Source: Chlamydiota bacterium
GTDB taxonomy: Bacteria > Chlamydiota > Chlamydiia > Chlamydiales > Rhabdochlamydiaceae
NCBI GenBank assembly: GCA_013286595.1
Contig: JABDFI010000014.1
Location: forward strand, 1-41,979
DNA length: 41,979 nt
Reading direction: 5' to 3'
The number at the start of each line of letters is the position of its first letter. Position 1 is the stretch's first letter. The position numbers were made by a program, and so were the translations under genes. Below, piece after piece: positions 1 through 8,781 of the stretch. The notes beneath the pieces were generated by a model that worked only from the letters and a program-made list of their open reading frames with translations, ran no database searches and was not told the origin of the DNA.

Positions 1-521
1 AGCCTCCTGTTGTTCTGCTGCATGGACTAATGACGAATGGAACATGCTGGACTCCTTTAGTGCGGACGCTGGAGAAGGATTACGACGTTGTCATGCCGGA
101 TGCTCGGGGCCATGTGAACTCCAGCGCCCCAGATCATGGTTACTGCTATAACAACCTCGCTACCGATGTTATTGGCCTTATTGACACACTCAGCTTAGCT
201 TCTCCTGTCCTGCTTAGCCATTCTATGGGAGGCATGACAGCAGCTGTGGTCGCCAGTCGGAATCCCAAGCGACTGAGAGGGCTTGTCTTGGCTGATCCAA
301 CTTTCCTGATACCAGAGCGTCAGCGCCAAGTTCACGAGAGTGACGTCGCGGATCAGCATCGCCGAGTTCTCAACCGACCAAGGGAGGATCTTTTGGCTGA
401 GATGCGGGCTCGATCCAGACACCGCTCATGCGAGATGATCGAGCTATTCACGCAGTCTCCACCTCCAATACAGCCCAGGCCCAAATCCCGGCTTTTGTAT
501 ACCCCTCTTCTAACAGAATAG
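1..521 (+). pseudogene. alpha/beta hydrolase, cut by window edge and broken at the 3' end
   Basis: The frame is open from base 3, before the first ATG at base 30, so the gene starts upstream of the window. It shows an oxyanion-hole motif (LLHG, bases 15-26), a conserved DARGH segment, and the nucleophile elbow SHSMGG (around 217-234). This is the N-terminal two thirds of an alpha/beta hydrolase. After residues EMIELFTQ the family-like sequence stops. The frame runs through a proline-rich tail (SPPPIQPRPKSR) to a stop at 519-521, and the region carrying the catalytic His is absent. A frameshift or small deletion near base 455 is the likely cause: pieces of plausible sequence continue in other frames. 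The DNA is visibly more GC-rich than the genes that follow, which suggests acquisition followed by decay. Confidence 0.7.
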
Positions 522-540
522 AAATGGGGACTAACATCGA

Positions 541-1950
541 TCAAACCATTTCCTGGCCATCACTGGATTTCAGTCTTAAGAAAATGAGTGATGATAAGCA
601 GACCATACTTCCCAGGACGAGAAATGCGTGGCGAAACACGGTTGGATTGCCAAACATAAGTTGTCGATTCCAACCCACAAAAAATTGTAGCACGAAAGCG
701 CTAAATGTGATTCCAAGCCCCATCGACAGCTGTTGTAATGTACTAGAAATACTCGTTGCGTGGCTCATCTCTGATTCAGCCACATCTACATAATACAAAA
801 CATTCATTCCAAGAAATTGCAATGAAGAAGCAATCCCATTGATAAAAACTAATATCATAATCAAAGCTACATCCATCTCTCTGATTAACGAAAAAGAGAT
901 CAAGGTTATTCCTGTTAGTAACGAGGTCGTCACTAACATTTTTCGAAATCCCCATCGATGCAAAATGCTTTTATTTATAAACTTCATACTGATCATCCCT
1001 AATGCCCAAGGACATGTGAGAAACCCGGAATGTAGTGGAGACAATCCATAACCAACTTGAAAAAACAGCGGGAGTAAAAAAGAAATGCTACTCATGCCAA
1101 GGCGGCTCCATAAATTGCCCACCCCAGCGATCAAAAAGGTGCGTAGAGAAAATAACTTTAAATTGAGCACAGGATGTCTGGTTTTTCGGTAATGCAGATA
1201 AAATGCAAAAAAACCTAGCAGGGATCCTATAAAGACGAGAATGATGAAAAAGTTCGAAACAGCGCTCGTATTCATGACTTCAAAAACAAAAAAAAGACCT
1301 GCCAAACTTACGCCAAAAAGAAGAAAGCCTATCCAATTGAATGGTCGCAAGAACTGAGCTTTGCTATTTTTCATATAACGGAGCGCACAAAAAACGCCTA
1401 AAAGTCCTATAGGAACATTGACATAAAAAATCCAAGGCCATGAATAGTAGGTGGTAATAAATCCACCGACCACAGGACCTAATAGAGGACCGAGTAACGA
1501 AGGCGTCGTCATAAAGTTTGTAGCTCGAACCAGTTCAGACTTGAGAAAAGTGCGTAACATGATCAAACGACCAACGGGCATCATGAATGCTCCTCCCACG
1601 CCTTGTGCAATACGAGAGATCACCAACTCCGGCAAAGATCTCGCCATTCCACACCCAATAGAACTCACTGTGAACATACATAATGCGAAGATGAAAGTTT
1701 TTTTCATTCCACATCTATCTGCTATCCAGCCGCTGATAGGAATAAATAAAGCAAGACTCAATAGATAGCTCGTCAAAGCTAACTTTAACTGAATGGGATT
1801 GACTCCAAAAATTAAAGCCATGTCAGGGATAGCTGTGCTGATGATAGTAATATCCAACGTTTCCATAAACAGAGCCGTAGCAATGATCCATGGAATGAAT
1901 TTTTTAGCGCTGACAGTATCGTCTATTGTCACAAAAATCCTCTTTCCCAT
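541..1950 (-). CDS. MFS drug/metabolite exporter, DHA2 (EmrB/MdtD-like) family
   Basis: The 469-residue protein is strongly hydrophobic, with about 14 predicted membrane segments. Family signatures are the TM1 motif LDITIISTAIP, the loop motif A GWIADRCGMKKTF after TM2, and the antiporter motif C GPLLGPVVGG in TM5. The length fits the DHA2 family (about 470-510 residues). It should sit in the inner membrane and export a small hydrophobic or cationic compound in exchange for protons; the substrate cannot be read from the sequence. It lies just downstream of a dioxygenase and a methyltransferase on the same strand (51-bp gap), so it may export their product. The first ATG is followed by a short hydrophilic N-terminus before TM1. 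No decay is seen. Confidence 0.9.
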   Translation of the reverse strand: MGKRIFVTIDDTVSAKKFIPWIIATALFMETLDITIISTAIPDMALIFGVNPIQLKLALTSYLLSLALFIPISGWIADRCGMKKTFIFALCMFTVSSIGCGMARSLPELVISRIAQGVGGAFMMPVGRLIMLRTFLKSELVRATNFMTTPSLLGPLLGPVVGGFITTYYSWPWIFYVNVPIGLLGVFCALRYMKNSKAQFLRPFNWIGFLLFGVSLAGLFFVFEVMNTSAVSNFFIILVFIGSLLGFFAFYLHYRKTRHPVLNLKLFSLRTFLIAGVGNLWSRLGMSSISFLLPLFFQVGYGLSPLHSGFLTCPWALGMISMKFINKSILHRWGFRKMLVTTSLLTGITLISFSLIREMDVALIMILVFINGIASSLQFLGMNVLYYVDVAESEMSHATSISSTLQQLSMGLGITFSAFVLQFFVGWNRQLMFGNPTVFRHAFLVLGSMVCLSSLIFLRLKSSDGQEMV

Positions 1951-2001
1951 GGGAAGAACTTCTTGATATTATAAGAGCAGTTTTTTACTTGATCACGTTT
2001 G

Positions 2002-3087
2002 TTAAAAAACAAATCCTGCATCGAGAAGCGCTTTTTCAGCTTTCGGACTGAATCTGTTTACCTCTCTTAGTTTTTCAATCGCCCCAGATTGAACGAAAAA
2101 TTCCATTAAAGAGGGAGAGGCCAGCCCCAAATCAATAAGTCGTTCTGCAAGAAGTTCAATTCGGTTGACATTTGCATATTTTCTAACTCCACCTGTTTTT
2201 TCTATGAAGATGGGAAGAGGATCAAGGCGATCCTCAGATCGAGGATGGACAAAGAAAACCACAGAATAACGTTCTCCTCCATTGCCTGGATCTACTACAC
2301 GGTGAAACGCACTCTTAAAATAGCCATTGGTCAGATTTTCCAGCATATCTCCGCAGTTAACGATAAAGGCTCCGTCAGGGACAACTACATCAATCCAGTT
2401 ACCCTCTTTATTGAGCAATTGCAGCCCCTTCGCAGTGGAACGGGGCAGAATCGTAAAAAAAACAATGTCTGTATGGGCCCCTGCCCAAATCGCGTTCGCC
2501 GGCGGGTTTACAGGATAGTGAATGGCTCTCATTAGGCAATCCCCTTCCTGGATCATTTCATTGATATAGCCCGGTTCTTGTTGAAGAACCATGGTGATCG
2601 CATTTCCAAGAGTTTCTTTGCATCTATCCATGGCTTGGTAGAGCTCTATCATAGTTGATTTATATTCAGGCAAGTTCTGGGGCCACACGTTTTTGTAGTA
2701 TTTGAGCCTTTTTAAGTCATCATCGCTTAGTTCTCTGCCAACATGGAAGAACTCCTTAAAGTCGACTCGTTTTTCCCCTTTTGCTGATTCTCCTGGAGCA
2801 TATCCTCTCTGTCCATTACTTGTTTTCATGGCCATTTTCTCGTCAATATCTCGATTGAAATAGGCAATAATTTGTTCGTAAGAACAGTCGAGGAGATCAA
2901 TATCAACACCCGTACCTGTAAGGCCAAAAAAACCCACTTCAGAAACTGCTTTTTCGAGATTACTTAGAAAGTCCGCTTGCGTTGCTTCGTTATAGAAATC
3001 GGGAAGGTGAAGGACTGGAATTGTTGACTCAAAAGCATTTAAAATCGAAAGAAATGAAATGAATATCGGTAAGACTAATTTTTTCAT
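2002..3087 (-). CDS. 2-oxoglutarate/Fe(II)-dependent dioxygenase, isopenicillin-N-synthase type, with signal peptide
   Basis: From the ATG at 3087 (GAGGG Shine-Dalgarno about 8 bases upstream) the protein has 361 residues. It begins with a signal-peptide-like stretch, MKKLVLPIFISFLSILNAF. The frame is open upstream to 3186, but that would add a second hydrophobic leader and overlap the next gene. The double-stranded beta-helix iron site is complete: H205 and D207 (AHTDIVFF), H262 (FHRVVDPG), and R273 of the R-x-S 2-oxoglutarate clamp (RYSVVFF). The N-terminal DIOX_N-like part (IPVLHLPDF, VGFFGLTGTG) fits the plant/fungal-type soluble dioxygenases. Substrate unknown. An export signal on such a cofactor-dependent enzyme is unusual. 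It may form a small group with the methyltransferase upstream and the MFS exporter downstream. Confidence 0.88.
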   Translation of the reverse strand: MKKLVLPIFISFLSILNAFESTIPVLHLPDFYNEATQADFLSNLEKAVSEVGFFGLTGTGVDIDLLDCSYEQIIAYFNRDIDEKMAMKTSNGQRGYAPGESAKGEKRVDFKEFFHVGRELSDDDLKRLKYYKNVWPQNLPEYKSTMIELYQAMDRCKETLGNAITMVLQQEPGYINEMIQEGDCLMRAIHYPVNPPANAIWAGAHTDIVFFTILPRSTAKGLQLLNKEGNWIDVVVPDGAFIVNCGDMLENLTNGYFKSAFHRVVDPGNGGERYSVVFFVHPRSEDRLDPLPIFIEKTGGVRKYANVNRIELLAERLIDLGLASPSLMEFFVQSGAIEKLREVNRFSPKAEKALLDAGFVF

Positions 3088-3158
3088 GGAAACCCTCAAT
3101 TTTTGGATAGTTTTAACTTGTCCACTAAAAAGTGACAATAGAAAAAATAGCTGAAGAA

Positions 3159-3821
3159 TTATGAGAACCAAGTAATGACTGGACAACGATCTGCTAACTC
3201 GTACGAGGTTCCAAACTGAATTTTATTCCATGGAGGTAGCTCTGATAATTTAGGGAAATAGTAAATAAGATCTGATTCTTGATAGAGCTCTAAGGTAGGA
3301 TGCTCACAGACGGGTTTAATTACATGATAAAGATCTTTCACTCGTACGTAAGGGTTGGCTAAGACTTGGGCGACTCTCCATTTAAATGCGTGAAATCCCA
3401 TCTCCTCTTTTTTTTCCAAGACACTTGCTAGGTCCTCTTTAGTCTCAGGAGAAATAAAAACTCGCAAAGTGAGATGCCCATTTTTCTTCAAAACTTTTCG
3501 TGCTTGCTGAAAAAACAGTTCAGGCGCTCCTTGGAATACATTCAAAGATCCATCACCTATCGCCGCATCAAATTCAGATCCAAAAGGAAGATTTGCCCAA
3601 TCGCCGAGGACCGCAGTGGCCTGATGAATTTCGATCGCTCGAGGATTATGGTCCACTGCAATAGTCGCCAATGACTGCAGCTCTGGCGTCACTCCAAGAA
3701 GAAGAGTTCTCGAGGTAAATTGCAACCGATTCCTGAACATCTCCACATCTTCTGGAGACGGTCTTAATGGAGACGTCCATTCGTCAAATCGTTCAGATAT
3801 TTTACCCCAGTAATCCTTCAC
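3159..3821 (-). CDS. class I SAM-dependent methyltransferase
   Basis: 220 residues from a GTG start at 3821, chosen because GGAG lies five bases upstream. The nucleotide-binding motif I is LLLGVTPEL, followed by an acidic motif II (IAVDHNPRAI) and motif IV (FDAAIGDGSLNVF), the usual order of the Rossmann-fold methyltransferases. The N-terminus (YWGKISERFDEWTSPLRP) resembles small-molecule methyltransferases of the Methyltransf_11/25 type. No substrate can be assigned. The gene is 71 bp upstream of the dioxygenase on the same strand, so co-transcription is likely. About 130 bp separate it from the divergent gene starting near 3966, which leaves room for a shared promoter region. Confidence 0.82.
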   Translation of the reverse strand: MKDYWGKISERFDEWTSPLRPSPEDVEMFRNRLQFTSRTLLLGVTPELQSLATIAVDHNPRAIEIHQATAVLGDWANLPFGSEFDAAIGDGSLNVFQGAPELFFQQARKVLKKNGHLTLRVFISPETKEDLASVLEKKEEMGFHAFKWRVAQVLANPYVRVKDLYHVIKPVCEHPTLELYQESDLIYYFPKLSELPPWNKIQFGTSYELADRCPVITWFS

Positions 3822-3965
3822 ACAATCTCCAACACTTATACCGAACGTGATTCAAAAAATGGCTTTTGGATTCATATTCTGTATCAATATTTTTCTAAAA
3901 CATGTCGCTATGCTAAATTGTTACCCACCAATTAGTCAACATAGGAGTAAATGAGGTTACGCAAG

Positions 3966-4730
3966 ATGTCTAATAAATGGTTAACGATCAGTTTTTCAGT
4001 GATGATATCCTCGATATTGCATGGAGCATCGCTAAATGAGGCTCTCCATGGGTTGAAGGATAATCCATATGGATTTGCAATTTTCGATGTGGGAATCACA
4101 GCATGGGATTTAGAAAATTTCAGCTCCATTGATATTCAAAGAGAATGGGTTTACCATCAATTTGGAGAATTGGAAATAGTCCAGGAATCAATCGCAAATT
4201 TTTTTGGTGAAATAGGTTCTAACGAGAATGAAGCTGCTTTTCGAGCAACCGTTCGGCTCAAGGAAATCACCGACAAAGTGGTGGAAGCCTCAGGAAAAGA
4301 AACCGCATGGGTTTGTCTTCGCTCTTTTACGCCTACAGATCGATTTGACGTGCCTCGTTGGCATGTGGATGGCCCTTATTACACCCCTAATGGAGCCGAA
4401 GATCTCCTATTTAAGTTTGTAGTGACATTGGTAGGACCCACCACTTTTTTTTACCTACTGCCTCAGGAACTTCGCAAAACAACAGAAAAGACAATTCATA
4501 ATAGGCTGTACATGAAGAATTTCTGCAAGCAGGAAAACATCGTATCGCCAAAAATTGGCGAAGGGGCTGTTTTTATCGGAGGTCAATATGCTGCAGTAAC
4601 CGCACTACATTCAGAGCCGCCGATTCATGAAAATCGCCTTTTTTTTTCTATAGTTCCATGCACGGAAATGCAGCTCAATGCACTCAAAGCAAGAGTAACT
4701 GCCATATATCCCAAAGATTCGAGAAATTAA
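3966..4730 (+). CDS. secreted 2OG-Fe(II)-dioxygenase-like protein of unknown substrate
   Basis: Counted from the ATG at 3966 (GAGG nine bases upstream) the protein has 254 residues. It starts with a signal peptide-like segment (MSNKWLTISFSVMISSILHGAS). An in-frame ATG at 3951 with AGGAG only three bases away is the alternative start. H133 and D135 (PRWHVDGPYY), H215 (ALHSEPP) and R224 (ENRLFFSIVP) form the H-x-D...H...R pattern of iron/2-oxoglutarate enzymes. The rest of the chain is not close to a family I can name, so this is a motif-based call. It is divergent from the methyltransferase/dioxygenase pair and shares with that dioxygenase both the catalytic layout and an export signal. Confidence 0.6.
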   Translation: MSNKWLTISFSVMISSILHGASLNEALHGLKDNPYGFAIFDVGITAWDLENFSSIDIQREWVYHQFGELEIVQESIANFFGEIGSNENEAAFRATVRLKEITDKVVEASGKETAWVCLRSFTPTDRFDVPRWHVDGPYYTPNGAEDLLFKFVVTLVGPTTFFYLLPQELRKTTEKTIHNRLYMKNFCKQENIVSPKIGEGAVFIGGQYAAVTALHSEPPIHENRLFFSIVPCTEMQLNALKARVTAIYPKDSRN

Positions 4731-4794
4731 ATTTTTTATATATTATTTTCTGCAAAATGATAAACTCAAAGAACCATTTAATAGTGTATCTGGC

Positions 4795-7062
4795 ATGAAA
4801 AAACGGCGTTTTTCAAATAGGCAAAAAAGAGAAATATTGCGATGGGAAGACTCCGTGAAATTTCTAATAACAGTAAGCTTGATCAATGTTACAGCTTATG
4901 CCGATATTCCGACAGGTATGATCGGTGGGACAACGAGCAGTTCAAATGCTTATTCCGCATTTATTTCCTCTAATGGAAACCCCATTCCGATTTCTGATCT
5001 ACCCTTAAACGGTCAAATCAACAGCGTAGCACTAAACGACTTTGGAGTCGGACTGATCGGTGGACAAGATGGTTTGGGCGGTTACGCTGCTTTCGTCTCA
5101 TCAGATGGAATGCTTAATCCACTTAATCTCAATTTGGCAATGGGGACTATTTTAACTTCATCCATCAATCGCAGTGGTAATGGGATTGTTGGAGGAAATG
5201 ATTCCTCCTTCACTATGTATGCAGCATTGGTTTTACAAGATGGGACTATCACCCCCCTTTCCACGCCTCTCACAGGTTTTATTCGTTCCACGGCCTTAAA
5301 TGACGATGGAATCGCTTTGATTGGTGGCGAAGGAGGCACTTTCCCTTATGCAGCCTATGTTACTACAGAAGGGGTCGTGAACCAAATTGATACAACTCCT
5401 CTGGAAGGCGGGCATCTGGTCGTTGCAATGAATGCTCTGGGGAATGGAATCATCGGGGGTTCCTCAACTATGGGCGCCTACGCAGCACTTGTCACACCCA
5501 GCGGAGTAACCCCTACACCACTTTCCCCCCTTCCTTCCGGATTAACTTCTTTTATTAGCGGTGTTGCAATCAATGATTCGGGAATGGGTATAATTGGTGG
5601 TAATGACGACAGTGCAAATATGTATGCAGGCTACTCTACCCCTACAGGTGATGTTACCCCTCTTTTTGACAGTCCTACTCCAGGGCAAATTTTGAGCGTT
5701 GCGATCAATAAAGCAGGAACTGGATTAATCGGAGGATATAGCAATTCCAACCTCTACGCTGCATTGGTTCAGCCCGATGGGAATATTAATTCTCTTATTC
5801 CCGGATCGATAGGTGGCACGATCAATTCGGTTGCACTCAATGATGCAGGTGTTGGCCTGATTGGAGGTCAGAGCGGTTCTGAAGGTTATGCTGCCCTCAT
5901 TGCTCCAAATGGAGCACTCACGTTATTGGATATGTCGAGCCAGAATAATATCTCCAGTGTAGACCTTAACAATATAGTAGCCACTAATAATATAATAGAC
6001 TCTGTAACACCTCAGTCAATTGGTCCTTATTCCAGTGGGTTCTACACACAACTTGCCGCCGCCGCTGCTTTAGAATCCCGTTTCATCGAACAAAATAGAA
6101 TTTGGACCAAACGAAGGGCATCACAAACCAACATAGCTCAAGGTGAATTGGCTTACAATGAAGAGGCTCTTTTAGGTCAAAATTTTAACATCGTCCCTAG
6201 GATTGGAGAATATTGTACACCACAGAAGCAAAACACGCTCTGGATCGCCCCATTCGGGAACTATATCCATCTGAAAGCGCAGGGATCAATCCCCAGCTAC
6301 ACCAACGAAATTGGGGGTGTGCTCTTAGCCTACGATCATCAAAATTCCAATTACTTAGTTGGAGCCTCTGCAGGATATGCATTTAACTACATCGACTATT
6401 CACAAGATCTCGGCCACTCAAAACTCCAAGAGGAAATGCTCTGCCTATACGGTGCTTACTATCGCGATCATTTTTGGTTCGATGCAGCTTTATGGGGCGG
6501 CTTATACCAACTTTCAAATGTTCGTCATACACTCTCTATCATTACATCTAAATCATCGACTCATGGTTGGATTTTATCTCCTCATCTCGAAATGGCCTCT
6601 CCCTGGGCTATCGGTAAGAAGGAGCGCTATTTCATCGAACCGTTTTTCATGCTCGATTGGGTCAACAGTTGGCAAGACCATTATACGGAAAAGGGATCCT
6701 CTGGGTTTAACTTGCAGATAGGAAACTTATATAGCTCTTTATTACAATCAGAAGCGGGACTCCGTTTTTATGAAAAGTTTGACTACAGATGGGGAGATAT
6801 TTGCCTTGAAGAAAAGCTAAGTTACGTCAATCAAGCCCCTTTCCATCTCAATTCAGTGAGCACCTCCTTTGTTAGCTCGGCATCTTCGTTCCCGGTCGCA
6901 GTAGGAAGTACTCGTGTCGAAAACTTGGGCTCTGCTCAATTGATCAGTTCCTTCGTCCCACGAAATCATTCATATCCCTTTGGGGGATTTGCAATCCAGG
7001 TAACTGCAAATGGAGATTATCAGTCCTATTTCGCAAGCGTGTTCAGCGGAATAGATTTTTAG
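4795..7062 (+). CDS. autotransporter (type V) with repeated passenger domain
   Basis: 755 residues. After a basic N-terminus and a hydrophobic segment (VKFLITVSLINVTAYA), the passenger holds eight copies of a 44-47 residue unit. Each unit has a [LI]-[IV]-G-G motif (DNA near 4918, 5050, 5185, 5317, 5449, 5590, 5725, 5857) followed by YAA-type and DG turns, suggesting a beta-propeller or solenoid. From about residue 480 (LWIAPFGNYIHLK) to the end is an autotransporter beta-barrel of about 275 residues, ending in an aromatic residue (VFSGIDF) as expected for outer-membrane insertion by the BAM machinery. A GTG at 4855, preceded by GGAAG, would place the signal peptide exactly at the N-terminus and may be the true start. 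Chlamydial Pmp proteins use the same barrel type, but Pmp-type FxxN or GGAI repeats are not seen here. Confidence 0.85.
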   Translation: MKKRRFSNRQKREILRWEDSVKFLITVSLINVTAYADIPTGMIGGTTSSSNAYSAFISSNGNPIPISDLPLNGQINSVALNDFGVGLIGGQDGLGGYAAFVSSDGMLNPLNLNLAMGTILTSSINRSGNGIVGGNDSSFTMYAALVLQDGTITPLSTPLTGFIRSTALNDDGIALIGGEGGTFPYAAYVTTEGVVNQIDTTPLEGGHLVVAMNALGNGIIGGSSTMGAYAALVTPSGVTPTPLSPLPSGLTSFISGVAINDSGMGIIGGNDDSANMYAGYSTPTGDVTPLFDSPTPGQILSVAINKAGTGLIGGYSNSNLYAALVQPDGNINSLIPGSIGGTINSVALNDAGVGLIGGQSGSEGYAALIAPNGALTLLDMSSQNNISSVDLNNIVATNNIIDSVTPQSIGPYSSGFYTQLAAAAALESRFIEQNRIWTKRRASQTNIAQGELAYNEEALLGQNFNIVPRIGEYCTPQKQNTLWIAPFGNYIHLKAQGSIPSYTNEIGGVLLAYDHQNSNYLVGASAGYAFNYIDYSQDLGHSKLQEEMLCLYGAYYRDHFWFDAALWGGLYQLSNVRHTLSIITSKSSTHGWILSPHLEMASPWAIGKKERYFIEPFFMLDWVNSWQDHYTEKGSSGFNLQIGNLYSSLLQSEAGLRFYEKFDYRWGDICLEEKLSYVNQAPFHLNSVSTSFVSSASSFPVAVGSTRVENLGSAQLISSFVPRNHSYPFGGFAIQVTANGDYQSYFASVFSGIDF

Positions 7063-7063
7063 T

Positions 7064-8116
7064 ATGGATCTCCCATCACTCCTTAAATACCTCGAAAAAT
7101 CTCAATGGGAAAAACGAACGCATCCGCCTCTAAAAGGACCCATTCTTACGAGATACGACCTCCAAAAAATGAGCGTTCCCCAAGGTGATTTTATCTCAAA
7201 AACCTCTGGCTCCACGGGTATTCCCATTGAAGTGCAAAGAACCCATCTCTCGGCATTATGGTGGCAAGCAACAAATTTAAGAGAGGTGATTTGGCATAAA
7301 CGCGACCTCTCCCAGCCTTTTGCGATTATCCGCCCCCATGTCATGCAAGAAATATTTCAACACCATTGGGGTCCGACCTTCTCTCTTTTAGGAAAGACGG
7401 GCTCCCTTCATGCACATCCTGTTCGAGGAGACCTAAACGGTTGGCTTCAAAAAATCCAACCTGGGTATCTCACAACATACCCTTCCATATTGGAAACGAT
7501 AGATCTTAGAGCTTTAACGCGATTGAAAGGGATAAAAACTACAGGAGAAACTCTGCAGCATAAAAATCCTCTTATTGCAGATATGTATTCTTCAGAAGAA
7601 GTTGGAACGATTGCCATCCAATGTCCTGATAATCCTGAAGTTTACCATGTCATGGAAAATATCATTCTCGAAATCCTCGATGAACAAAACCTTCCAGCAA
7701 ATAGTGGAAGAGTCGTTATTAGCGATCTCACAAGCCAATACCTTTATCGATATGATATTGGTGATTATGCAGAAATAGGAGAATGTTTTTGTGGAAGAGG
7801 GCTGCAAACCATCAAAAAAATATTAGGTCGGCGCCGAAATATGGTTTTACTTCCCGATGGATCAAAACACTGGCCACGAATCGGTTCGACTGAATTTAGA
7901 ACAATAGCGCCCATTAAGCGTTTTCAAGCCGCACAAATAAATGCAACCACTCTGGAAATGCGCCTGATCGTTGATACCCCACTTACTAAAAATCAACAGG
8001 ATGCCATTTGTAAATTGATTCATCATTTCATCGGGTATCCCTTTGAAATTTGTTTTACTTATGTACATGAATTTCCTTCAGGTAAGTTTGAAGAATTCGT
8101 AAATCTTTATGAATAA
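7064..8116 (+). CDS. adenylate-forming enzyme, PaaK/CapK (phenylacetate-CoA ligase-like) family
   Basis: 350 residues. The AMP-binding P-loop is SKTSGSTGIPIEVQRT (near residue 45). The acidic YSSEEVG motif and YRYDIGDYAEIG (the aspartate that holds the ribose) follow, and a C-terminal SGKFEEFVN carries the lysine of the mobile lid domain. This is the order of the CapK/PaaK branch, which activates a carboxylic acid as the acyl-AMP. It is shorter than typical PaaK (about 430 residues), mainly at the N-terminus. The ATG is one base after the autotransporter stop codon, so the two are almost certainly translated from one mRNA. CapK-like proteins occur with capsule or surface-polymer genes, which would fit a surface role; the acid substrate is unknown. 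Confidence 0.78.
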   Translation: MDLPSLLKYLEKSQWEKRTHPPLKGPILTRYDLQKMSVPQGDFISKTSGSTGIPIEVQRTHLSALWWQATNLREVIWHKRDLSQPFAIIRPHVMQEIFQHHWGPTFSLLGKTGSLHAHPVRGDLNGWLQKIQPGYLTTYPSILETIDLRALTRLKGIKTTGETLQHKNPLIADMYSSEEVGTIAIQCPDNPEVYHVMENIILEILDEQNLPANSGRVVISDLTSQYLYRYDIGDYAEIGECFCGRGLQTIKKILGRRRNMVLLPDGSKHWPRIGSTEFRTIAPIKRFQAAQINATTLEMRLIVDTPLTKNQQDAICKLIHHFIGYPFEICFTYVHEFPSGKFEEFVNLYE

Positions 8117-8121
8117 TCTGT

Positions 8122-8137
8122 AGAGGCAATTGCCTCT
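8122..8137. repeat. dispersed palindrome, full copy (GAGGCAATTGCCTC family)
   Basis: A perfect 16-bp palindrome, AGAGGCAATTGCCTCT, six bases after the stop codon of the adenylate-forming enzyme. It belongs to a family with further full or half copies at 12639, 13773, 25124, 30986, 38695 and 41838 in this window. Confidence 0.85.
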
Positions 8138-8238
8138 GTATTCTAAGATTGCACTCTTTGCGAAGATAAAAATTATTTGAGGCTCGATATCTGAGTGAAC
8201 CCAAAGTTTTGCTGGCAAAAATCGGCTTTTGTGATATC

Positions 8239-8257
8239 ATACCCATAAACTGGGTAT
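8239..8257. promoter_or_regulatory. candidate operator in front of padR
   Basis: A perfect inverted repeat ATACCCA-TAAAC-TGGGTAT ends five bases before the PadR start codon, so a bound dimer would block the ribosome-binding/promoter region. It is probably the autoregulatory site of the regulator encoded immediately downstream (inference). It differs from the ATGT-N8-ACAT site known for some PadR proteins. Confidence 0.55.
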
Positions 8258-8262
8258 TTTCG

Positions 8263-8781
8263 ATGAGATCAGAAAATAAAACGCGATATGCAATTTTGGG
8301 GATGCTCCTCGATGAGCCCCATACAGGTTACGAGATCAAGTCTCTAATGGGGCGCTCGACTGTCTATTTCTGGCGCGAATCTGATTCGACGATCTATCCC
8401 ATGTTGAAGGTTTTAGCGAAAGAAGGAAAGGTGCGATCTGAAATCGCCTATGTAGGCAAGAAAAGGAAAGAGGTTTTCTCGATCACACAGACTGGGCGGA
8501 CGGAATTTAAAGACTGGTTAGCTCGCCCAACAGGATCGGAGACTCCACGCAACGAGTTTCTCCTCAAATTTTTCTTCATCACCGATCAAGAAGAAATCGT
8601 GCTTCTGTTTCGAGAGAGATTGGAAAAGATCGAGAAAATCCACGAAGAATTCAAGAAAATTGAGGAGAGGCTAGAGAACTTGCCCGATTTTCCAAGGAAA
8701 GCCATTCGTCTCCATGCACTGAGATATGGGATGGGTCAGGTTGCGTTAGAAATCAATTGGTTAAAAGAAGGAATTCGATGA
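8263..8781 (+). CDS. PadR family transcriptional regulator
   Basis: 172 residues from the ATG at 8263. An upstream in-frame codon at 8209 would run through the palindromic operator candidate and adds no conserved sequence. The N-terminal winged helix is typical of PadR (TRYAILGMLLDEPHTGYEIKSLM, then STIYPMLKVLAKEGKVRSE). It is followed by a helical C-terminal domain (LLFRERLEKIEKIHEEFKKIEERL) used for dimerisation. It overlaps the ABC-transporter ATPase gene by 4 bp (ATGA), so it should be the local repressor of this exporter operon, released by a compound the exporter removes. The latter is inferred from the common PadR-DrrAB arrangement. Confidence 0.9.
   Translation: MRSENKTRYAILGMLLDEPHTGYEIKSLMGRSTVYFWRESDSTIYPMLKVLAKEGKVRSEIAYVGKKRKEVFSITQTGRTEFKDWLARPTGSETPRNEFLLKFFFITDQEEIVLLFRERLEKIEKIHEEFKKIEERLENLPDFPRKAIRLHALRYGMGQVALEINWLKEGIR

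Noticed and set aside
3088-3186. Longer N-terminus for the dioxygenase
   Set aside because: It would add a second hydrophobic segment and overlap the methyltransferase gene; the ATG at 3087 has a good ribosome-binding site and signal peptide.
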